Part shown: positions 1 through 6,900 of the stretch, piece after piece
Layout: each line of letters starts with the position of its first letter
Numbering within the stretch: the stretch's first letter is position 1
Virus record (IMG/VR): IMGVR_UViG_3300042322_000140
Span: 1-64,000 of that record
DNA: 64,000 bases
Strand: one strand, 5' to 3'
Source of the DNA: a virus
Notes under the pieces: generated by a model
The model's database searches: none
The model's input: only the letters and a program-made list of their open reading frames with translations
Told to the model about the DNA's origin: nothing
Translations under genes and position numbers: made by a program

Positions 1-1
1 T

Positions 2-112
2 CTGAAGGGCCGTAGAATAACTAAAATAAAACAGCGTATGTTTCGTACTACAATATTGATGGGTTGCAGCCCTAAATTTAGTAAGAATGAGCCACAAATA
101 GAAAAAAAATGA
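2..112 (+). CDS. 3' end of an unidentified protein (partial)
   Basis: An open frame enters from the left edge and ends with TGA at 110-112. It encodes 36 residues ending in NEPQIEKK, rich in Lys and Arg in the first half. The TGA overlaps the ATG of the next gene (ATGA, 109-112), the arrangement of translationally coupled phage genes, and the other two forward frames are closed early. An internal ATG at 38 could give a very short peptide, but continuation from outside the window is more likely. The fragment shows no recognisable domain, so no function is proposed. Confidence 0.5.
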   Translation: MKGRRITKIKQRMFRTTILMGCSPKFSKNEPQIEKK

Positions 113-369
113 GCTACAAATTAGTAAGAAAATCAGACGGATTGGTTAAAGAGTCTAGAGATGTTATATGGATTGAGTTCCATATAAATGGTACATTTAA
201 AGAATCATTTGATGGACCAGTAGTTGGTAGGAGCTTATTAATGAGCCCTTTTAATGCCTTTTTTACTTGGCAAACTACGCCAATAACAAAGGTTATAAGA
301 AAGACAAAGTATACTGTTACATTTAAAACAGAAAATTCAGAGTATAAACTAACACTAAAAAAAGAATAA
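109..369 (+). CDS. Small phage protein of unknown function (86 aa)
   Basis: This is a short protein with a beta-rich pattern: an N-terminal stretch with WIEF, a central MSPFNAFFTWQT segment, and a charged C-terminus ending YKLTLKKE. The central aromatic segment resembles small hypothetical proteins I associate with phages of Bacteroidota; no biochemical role is known to me. The start overlaps the upstream stop (ATGA) and the stop shares bases with the next start (TAATG at 367-371), so it is translated as part of a compact operon. No signal peptide or membrane segment is seen. The reading frame is well supported by context, but the function is unknown. Confidence 0.7.
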   Translation: MSYKLVRKSDGLVKESRDVIWIEFHINGTFKESFDGPVVGRSLLMSPFNAFFTWQTTPITKVIRKTKYTVTFKTENSEYKLTLKKE

Positions 370-668
370 TGACAGAAGAAGAATCATTAGCACAAAGTTA
401 TTTATTAGAAGAAGATGACGAAAATGACAACTATAGCCCATATTGTCCAGTTTGTACTGGTTGTGGAGAGTCTGGTTGTTGTAGTCCTACTTATTGCGAT
501 CCGGACAATATTAATTGTCAATACCCAAAGACGTATACCGAGGACCTTAAATTAGGTTATCGTACATTTGAAAGATTTTGGGATTTATTAGAAGAGAATC
601 AATGGTTTGGTAAAAAAGAAGAATTTATGAAAATCTATGATGAACAATTAGATATTAGGTTTAAATAA
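369..668 (+). CDS. Cys-rich, probably zinc-binding small protein (99 aa)
   Basis: After an acidic N-terminus (EEDDENDN), residues of about 25-50 hold a dense cysteine cluster, CPVCTGCGESGCC followed by further Cys at TYC and NC. Paired CxxC spacing suggests one or two bound zinc ions, or an iron-sulfur centre. The C-terminal half is a charged helix-forming stretch without Cys. It is coupled to the previous gene by a TAATG overlap, and one base separates it from the next gene. Small zinc proteins of this kind in early phage operons are often regulators or host-takeover proteins, but nothing in the sequence decides that here. Confidence 0.65.
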   Translation: MTEEESLAQSYLLEEDDENDNYSPYCPVCTGCGESGCCSPTYCDPDNINCQYPKTYTEDLKLGYRTFERFWDLLEENQWFGKKEEFMKIYDEQLDIRFK

Positions 669-669
669 T

Positions 670-1083
670 ATGGAAGATAATAAAATAATAGTTCATAGCC
701 AAGTTACTTGTCTAGAATGTAAAGAGGTTTTGATTAGTCAACATAGGCATGATTTTAAAACATGTAGTTGCCCAAATGAAACTATGATTGATGGTGGTAG
801 TGCTTATGTAAGATTTGGTGGAAAAGATTTATCAAAAGTTGAAACTTTTACAGTATTTGATACTGACGACTTTAAATTTGTTCGTAGATATGCTTCTCGT
901 GGTGGTCGTGGAGTTGATGGTAGAGAGCCCTTGACTTGGACTAAGTTATGTGATATGAATGATGAGTGGTTACAAGCTGTATTAATCTATTATCCTGAAG
1001 GTACAGATAACGACCATTTAAAACTTATAAGAAAAGAAATTGAATACCGTAAAGAAACTAGACACAATGGAAAAAACGTATAA
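670..1083 (+). CDS. Cys/His-rich phage protein of unknown function (137 aa)
   Basis: The N-terminal 45 residues contain CLECKEVLISQHRHDFKTCSC, a Cys/His set (CxxC, HRH, CxC) consistent with a small zinc-binding fold. A DGGSAYVRFGG segment follows, then a mixed domain with RYASRGGRGVDG. This combination resembles a small hypothetical family found in many tailed phages whose function I do not know. The gene starts one base after the previous stop and overlaps the next start by 17 bases. Its position ahead of a primase-like gene suggests expression with replication genes. The function is unassigned. Confidence 0.65.
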   Translation: MEDNKIIVHSQVTCLECKEVLISQHRHDFKTCSCPNETMIDGGSAYVRFGGKDLSKVETFTVFDTDDFKFVRRYASRGGRGVDGREPLTWTKLCDMNDEWLQAVLIYYPEGTDNDHLKLIRKEIEYRKETRHNGKNV

Positions 1084-1519
1084 AAAAGTAGGTAAAAGAT
1101 ATGTTGAGATAGAGCAAAGGGTATCTTTAAATCAAGAGCTTGTATTAGGTTGTGCCTTTAGATATGCACTAGGTAGAGCTACTTATGTAGTTGGGGCCGT
1201 TTGTGAAGAACTTGTAAGGCTTGAGCCAATTCTAGGTGATAATTTTAAATCTAGGATAGCTAAAGAAATTCAAGAGTATCAAGACGAACATGGTAAGGCC
1301 GGTTGGGATTTTGATAATGATGAATGGAACTATGTAAAATGGTTTTATACCCCTAGCAGAAGATTTATCTTAGAAGCTAACTTTTACAAAACTGATGATT
1401 GGGAAGAAGTTGAGGCTTTTAGGAGTGATGAGTTAACAGAAGATGGAGAGCACATATACTACCCAGTAGGTAATAAAAATGGTTACTACCATACAGTAAG
1501 AAACGTAAGAAATAAATAA
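1067..1519 (+). CDS. Phage protein with FRYALGRATYVV motif (150 aa)
   Basis: Residues of about 20-65 carry CAFRYALGRATYVVGAVCEE followed by a helical, charged segment; the FRYALGR-TYV pattern occurs in small proteins of many tailed phages without a defined function. The C-terminal half is rich in Asp, Glu and aromatic residues. Two starts are possible: ATG 1040, overlapping the upstream gene by 44 bases, and ATG 1067, overlapping by 17. I chose 1067 because the shorter overlap matches the rest of the operon and the extra nine residues add nothing recognisable. The stop shares bases with the next start (TAATG). Confidence 0.65.
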   Translation: MEKTYKKVGKRYVEIEQRVSLNQELVLGCAFRYALGRATYVVGAVCEELVRLEPILGDNFKSRIAKEIQEYQDEHGKAGWDFDNDEWNYVKWFYTPSRRFILEANFYKTDDWEEVEAFRSDELTEDGEHIYYPVGNKNGYYHTVRNVRNK

Positions 1520-2415
1520 TGACAAACATATCCTTTTTTTATTACCCGGCAGATGTAACAATACCTAAACCTTTAGGTAAAGTAAACTTTAAGCAATTTT
1601 TACGAGCTAACAAGAACCCAAGTTCTGATATTAGTGGTATTTTTGATTTAATTTCTGCTGCTACTATTGTGGGGGATATGGGGCTAAAACATGAGCTTAA
1701 GTCAAAACTCTATTACTTTACACCTTGTGTACAAACAGATGGTAATGGTCGTTGTTATGCAAATATAACTGGGTTTACTGGGCTAATGGTTCTAGACTTT
1801 GATAAGTTACCGGATGCACCAGCCTTTAAGCAGTTTTTGTTTGATGCTGTGCCTAGTATAGTTGCAGCTTATTTGTCACCTAGTAAAAAAGGATGTAAGT
1901 TTATTGTTAAAATACCTGTGTGTAAAACTACAGACGAGTTCAAAAGTTACTTCTATGGTATGGCATATTTTTTAGATAAGTATGAAGGCTTTGACCCCTC
2001 TACCCAAAACTGTATCTTACCTTTGTACTTGTCAATTGACCCTGATTTATTGTATAGAGATAATCCAGAGACTTGGGCTAAAAGAGGTACTAAGATAGAT
2101 GAATTTAAGCCTTATGTTGGAGAGATAGAAGTCTTAGAAAATGTTAGCGAAAAAGACAAGAATAAGGTTAAAACTATGTTAACAAGGTCTATGGAAAAAA
2201 TTGTAGACTCTGGCCACTATATTGTGAGATCAACAGCTTTATGTGCTGGAGGTTATGTAGCAAGTGGTTATTTAACAAGAGAAGAGGCAGAAGACTTGCT
2301 TTTCGGTCTAATAGAGGACAACAGTTACTTACAAAAAAATGTAAGAGGTTACAAAATGACCACAAAAGAAATGATAACAAAGGGTATGACAGGCCCATTA
2401 TATTTAAAAGAGTAA
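1519..2415 (+). CDS. VirE-N/BT4734-like protein, probable AEP-type primase-polymerase
   Basis: This 298-residue protein has the layout of the archaeo-eukaryotic primase-like domain of VirE-N/BT4734-type proteins. A strand ending in the acidic pair LDFD lies near residues 91-95, and a Ser/Gly/Lys segment, SPSKKGCKFIVKI, follows near residues 120-132. These correspond to the metal-binding DxD and the sxsGxGxK nucleotide-binding motifs, although here the usual Gly is replaced (SKKGCK). Family members prime or extend DNA. No C-terminal helicase domain is attached, so any helicase would be a separate gene. The gene is coupled by TAATG to the upstream gene in the early operon. The assignment rests on motifs only. 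Confidence 0.55.
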   Translation: MTNISFFYYPADVTIPKPLGKVNFKQFLRANKNPSSDISGIFDLISAATIVGDMGLKHELKSKLYYFTPCVQTDGNGRCYANITGFTGLMVLDFDKLPDAPAFKQFLFDAVPSIVAAYLSPSKKGCKFIVKIPVCKTTDEFKSYFYGMAYFLDKYEGFDPSTQNCILPLYLSIDPDLLYRDNPETWAKRGTKIDEFKPYVGEIEVLENVSEKDKNKVKTMLTRSMEKIVDSGHYIVRSTALCAGGYVASGYLTREEAEDLLFGLIEDNSYLQKNVRGYKMTTKEMITKGMTGPLYLKE

Positions 2416-2418
2416 TAT

Positions 2419-2550
2419 ATGAGAAAAAATAATTTTATATTTGATTGTTTACTATTTCAAAGCAAAGATAGATTACATATCTTTTTAGGCATTTGGGTAT
2501 GGTTGCAATTTATAATTGGGGTGCTTGAAATACTTATAAGCCATGAATAA
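2419..2550 (+). CDS. Possible small membrane protein (43 aa)
   Basis: A 43-codon frame starts three bases after the previous stop and ends with TAA at 2548-2550. Residues of about 20-40 (HIFLGIWVWLQFIIGVLEIL) form one strongly hydrophobic segment preceded by charged residues, as expected of a single-pass inner-membrane peptide. Its stop overlaps the start of the next small frame, continuing the overlapping pattern of this operon. No family is recognised. Without this gene and the next, 2416-2699 would be an unusual gap in an otherwise gapless operon. Confidence 0.5.
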   Translation: MRKNNFIFDCLLFQSKDRLHIFLGIWVWLQFIIGVLEILISHE

Positions 2551-2710
2551 AAAAGATTTTTACAGAAAAGATTATTTAACATACAAAAAAAAGTACAATC
2601 TTTTATGTAATATGGAGCCAATAAATTTAATTTGTTTGGAAAAACCGAATATTAGTAGTACTTTTGCAAAACAAATAGTAATAACCGAAATAAAAAAGAA
2701 TGGAAATTAA
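2543..2710 (+). CDS. Possible small basic protein (55 aa)
   Basis: A 55-codon frame begins inside the end of the upstream 43-codon frame (ATG 2543-2545) and runs to TAA 2708-2710, overlapping the start of the metallophosphoesterase by 11 bases. The product is Lys-rich (MNKKDFYRKDYLTYKKKYN at the start) with two Cys in the middle, and no domain is recognised. The 3' half of the frame contains a promoter-like sequence, so part of its base pattern may be shaped by that rather than by coding. It is a plausible but unproven gene. Confidence 0.4.
   Translation: MNKKDFYRKDYLTYKKKYNLLCNMEPINLICLEKPNISSTFAKQIVITEIKKNGN
2635..2667 (+). promoter_or_regulatory. Bacteroidota-type promoter for the metallophosphoesterase gene
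   Basis: TTTG at 2635-2638 is followed by 20 bases and then TACTTTTGC at 2659-2667, matching the -33 TTTG and -7 TAnnTTTG elements of Bacteroidota housekeeping promoters. The 20-base spacing is the same as in four late promoters of this window. The start codon at 2700 lies 33 bases beyond the -7 box, giving a short leader. Confidence 0.6.
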
Positions 2711-3935
2711 CAAAAAAAGATTACAAGAGCTCTATGAGCAAGAACAAAGTAAAACATTAGCCGCTAAGGCTTATTGTGAAGAAGTTGGAATTGTTTATGA
2801 TGAGACATTTCGTAAAAAAGCAAATTCTTATATACTTAAATCAGAACGTGGTTTAGATGAAGATTTAGATAATACTACAGATACTGATACAAATCAGTAT
2901 GAAAAAATATCTTCTCTGTCGGCCTTAAAGGAAGACGGTACTATTATGAGTATAAAAGAATATTGTGAATTTTATAAAATCCCTTTTAATGATGTAAGGA
3001 CTTATAAGTTAGTTACACACACTGGTAAAGGTGCTTATTATAATATAGCCTCTAATCAAATTGAGGGTGGCCATATGGAGGCTTTCCATAAAAAAATACT
3101 AGAGGATATTGCAAATATCCCTAACAAACCAAAAACAATAAATAGAGTTGGTACAGATGATCTCAAATTAGATGATGAGCATTTATTTGTAATAGATCCA
3201 GCAGATGTTCACATTGGAAAATTAGCTAAAAGTTTTGAAACAGGAGAAGATTATGATAACCAGATTGCAGTTCAAAGAGTTCGTGAAGGTGTCGAAGGTC
3301 TTCTTACTAAAGCCAAGGGTTTTAGGATTGATAAAATTTTGTTTGTTGGAGGTAATGATATTTTGCATATTGATACACCTAAAAGAACCACTACTTCAGG
3401 TACTGACCAAGATACTGATGGTATGTGGTATACCAACTTTCTGATTGCAAAAGAGCTTTATATTGAGATCTTGAATAGACTTGTTAAAGTTGCAGACGTA
3501 CATTTTGTATTCAATCCTAGTAACCACGATTACACTCATGGCTTCTTTTTAGCTGATGTAATACAAACTTATTTCAAAGACTGTAAGAATATCACTTTTG
3601 ATTGTTCTATCGCTCACAGAAAGTATTATAGATATGGATCTAACTTAATTGGTACCACTCATGGTGACGGTGGTAAAATGGATAACTTGCCTTTAACCAT
3701 GGCTCATGAAAGTCCAGATTGGGGTGCTTGTAAACATAGGTATATTTATATACACCATTTTCACCATAAGATCAGTAAAGATTATATGAGTGTATGTGTA
3801 GAAGCTTTGAGAAGCCCATCGGGTACAGACTCCTGGCACCACAGAAATCAATACCAGCACGCCCCAAAGGCGATTGAAGGCTATATACATCACCCATTAC
3901 ATGGTCAGATTGCCAGACTAACACATTTATTTTAG
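2700..3935 (+). CDS. Calcineurin-like metallophosphoesterase (411 aa)
   Basis: Metal-binding motifs of the calcineurin-like phosphoesterase superfamily appear in order: DVH near residues 168-170, GGND near 216-219, NHD near 277-279, THGDGG near 320-325, and HHFHH near 350-354. Together they form the two-metal site that hydrolyses phosphodiesters; relatives in phages act as nucleases or cyclic nucleotide/phosphate hydrolases. The first 110 residues look like one or two small helical DNA-binding repeats (EYCEFYKIPFNDVRTYKL), suggesting a nucleic-acid substrate. A promoter lies directly upstream and a bidirectional terminator follows 9 bases after the stop. The exact substrate cannot be read from the sequence. 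Confidence 0.75.
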   Translation: MEINKKRLQELYEQEQSKTLAAKAYCEEVGIVYDETFRKKANSYILKSERGLDEDLDNTTDTDTNQYEKISSLSALKEDGTIMSIKEYCEFYKIPFNDVRTYKLVTHTGKGAYYNIASNQIEGGHMEAFHKKILEDIANIPNKPKTINRVGTDDLKLDDEHLFVIDPADVHIGKLAKSFETGEDYDNQIAVQRVREGVEGLLTKAKGFRIDKILFVGGNDILHIDTPKRTTTSGTDQDTDGMWYTNFLIAKELYIEILNRLVKVADVHFVFNPSNHDYTHGFFLADVIQTYFKDCKNITFDCSIAHRKYYRYGSNLIGTTHGDGGKMDNLPLTMAHESPDWGACKHRYIYIHHFHHKISKDYMSVCVEALRSPSGTDSWHHRNQYQHAPKAIEGYIHHPLHGQIARLTHLF

Positions 3936-3943
3936 TTTATTGT

Positions 3944-3983
3944 AAAAAAATACCCCCTTGGATTTTGTCCTTGGGGGTTTTTT
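3944..3983. terminator. Bidirectional terminator between convergent operons
   Basis: CCCCC at 3953-3957 pairs with GGGGG at 3973-3977, and an inner GGA/TCC pairing extends the stem across a 2x2 T/T internal loop. Seven A (3944-3950) lie on the left and six T (3978-3983) on the right, so the hairpin has a U-tract on both strands. It sits between two stop codons of convergent genes (3935 and 3990). Confidence 0.85.
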
Positions 3984-3989
3984 AATTTA

Positions 3990-6900
3990 TTATTCTTCTT
4001 CTGATATTTCTGCCCAGCCTCCTTCTTTTAGATCATTTTCATCTATAAGGATAGCTATTGGTATTAATGACTCATCTTTATTATAGTAGTCATATGTATC
4101 TCTCAAAGATTTAAGGTTACCGGCATTCCATAAATCAAATGTAGGTTTTGCTCCAGTAACGTTCTTCAAGAAGTATATTTGTTGTTTTGTCATACCTTTA
4201 AACCTACCTCTATCTTCTACTTCTGTGTCGAATGCTCTGGTGATGTTAAATAAGTTTTCTAATTTTTGTACTCCTACTAGAGGCTCTTTTACAGAACTAT
4301 AAAATTCACCAATTACCCCAAACTGTGTTGAAGATGTTTCTGTGGTTACCCTTTCTAACATATAAGCCGCAAATTGTGCTGCCCACATATCTTCTTCATC
4401 ATCTGCCCAGTGTCCAACTCCAATTGTTAATAAAAACAATACTGAAAGGAATGCAAAATCAACCATTACTCTCCTGATGTTTTCTCTTTGTACATCATCA
4501 CCATTTAAGTACTGGCTTTTTAGTTCACCTAATGCAGATTTCATACCTCCTTTTTGTAAACCGTTGTTAAAATTTTGTACAAAAAAGTTATAAACTGAGA
4601 AGTAAGTACCCTCTTCCATTTGACCGGTTTGTAGGTTTAAGTGTCTTCTCTTGAACCTATTTGCTGCAGATATAGCTAACCACCCTTTGTGTGTCATTGC
4701 AAATCTACCTAGTACGTCTCTTTGCATAGAGGTTCTTTCCTCGTTGGTAATCATACCATCAATTCTTTCTACAACTTTCTTTAATTTAGTTATAACCCCA
4801 ATCTCAATGTTTCTAAAATCTTTTTGAAACTGCTCATCGTTAGTTCTACCCATATCTCTAGCTAAACTATCATAGTCATAAGCTACTGTTCCGTCTTTTG
4901 GTGACATGTAGTTGTACAGGGTTTTATCTCTAAGTAAGTCCCATTGATTTGCCAGGTCTTTTTTAGTAGCTGACGGATTTACTGTTTTATATAAGGATTC
5001 AAATTTTTTAGAATCTACTAATTTACCTTCATATATTCTAAATCCATATAACTGAGAAAGCATTGCTTTAGACAAAGGTGCAAAGTTACCTGCTGTGTGT
5101 AGTATATACTTTGATTTAGCTAATACTCTAGGCCCTTTTGAGTACATAGAGTTTTCAAATTTATTACTTAAATCAAATACACCAAAATATTCTCCATATA
5201 TAGATAGCTTAGATTTTGAGTCTATTTCTAAACTTTCCTTCATTGCAGGAAAAGCTATCTTTCTAAACTCTTTTGAAGCTAAATTCATAGATCCAGAATC
5301 TACATACTGACCAACATATTTTTCTATAATCATAGATGCCTCAGCTGTAAGCCATGAAGTAACTGGTACTACAACATTCAATGCAAGAGAGTTATCTCTA
5401 ATAAGTTTATGCAACATATTTATTATCTTAGTTACATCAATTTGCCCTAGTACTGGTACAGTTACTCTCCAGTTTTTTCTTTCTTTTATACCAAATAAAT
5501 TATGGTCGTAGTAAGATTGAAACATTTTGTAAGTGTTTGTAGATGTAGCATCTTTACCTTCTGGATAAGCTCTCTTTAAAACTAAATCATTAAGTGTAGC
5601 AAACTCAGAGAATCTTTCTTTTCTAGCTTTATATAACTGAGATTGTTGTGCAAATAACATAGAGCTATAGAATAAATCTGTAGATACGTCTGTTTCTTCT
5701 TCTAATTTTTTCAAAAAGTACTTCGGTATAATTTTCATGTTTGTTGCTTTTACTAAAGCCTCTCCCTCTACTTCTTCACCAAATGCTTGCTCATCTACTC
5801 TAAATCTAACAGCATCTCTCCACCACTCTTTTATAGTCCCTCTTTTACCTTTTATTAAATCATTAGCTTTTTCTAGGCCGGTTTTTGAAACTTGTGGTGC
5901 TAAGTATAAGTTGTGTGTACCTAGTTCCCCATAAGATCTTAAACTTTCTCTTTGGAACTCCATGTATTCCTTGTACAAACTAAATAGTTTTTGATTAGTT
6001 GTAGCTTGAATATTGCCTTCATTATCTAATATAGGGTTATTGTCAGCGTCTAACACAGGTCTAAAAAGGTCTACGAAGTTTTTATTCAAGTACTTACTAA
6101 GTTTAGGTTGTTTAGAACCACCTTCAAAATCCTCTTTGTAATTTGGGTTCTTAAACTTAATTTCCCCCATTTCGTAGTAAGAAAAATTATTACTAACTTT
6201 TACATCTCTTCTTTTGTTTAGCTCTGTTACTAATGTATACACATTCTGATTTCCATTTTTTAATTGGTCGTAAAAGTTTTGTAAACCTACTGGGGCAAAT
6301 GCTTTATAATAAGGTGCTAATTTTGTCTCTGCATATTTTAATTTTGCTGCTGGAATATCATCCTTATTTAATTCAGACAATTCGTTTATCCCCACAGTTC
6401 TTAGTATTAATGCTTTGTGTCCCTCTGATACTCTTAACCCTTTTAATACATCATCTAAAGCGTCTGAAAATTGTCTTGCTTTCTTAGCATTTTCAACTGT
6501 CATATTTTCAAGAGCAAATTTGTATTTGCCTTCAGCAGTTGTTATTCTTGCGTCAGCTAACATATCGTAGTAAGACTGATTAGGCGTAGACTCAGAAACT
6601 CTATTCTCCTCTGTACCTAGACTAACTTTATCTTTAAATATAGTGTATAGCTCTACGGCCATTCTGTCTATTTCTTCAGATAATTCTATAACTTTACTTC
6701 TTTGTTGCGTTGACATTTCTTCAGCCATCGTGTTAGTAAAGTTTCTAGAGTCTTGGTATTGTTTTAATATAGATTTTCTAGATTGTAGTTTGTCTTTATA
6801 AGATTTTATTTTCTCTATCCAAGCTTGCTCTGAATTTGGGTCTTGGCTATATGAATCTATATAAGTCATCATGCTTTCTGATACATCAAAGTTATTCCAG

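Noticed and set aside
1040-1066. Upstream ATG for the 150-residue protein
   Set aside because: It increases overlap with the previous gene to 44 bases and adds nine residues without recognised similarity; kept only as an alternative.
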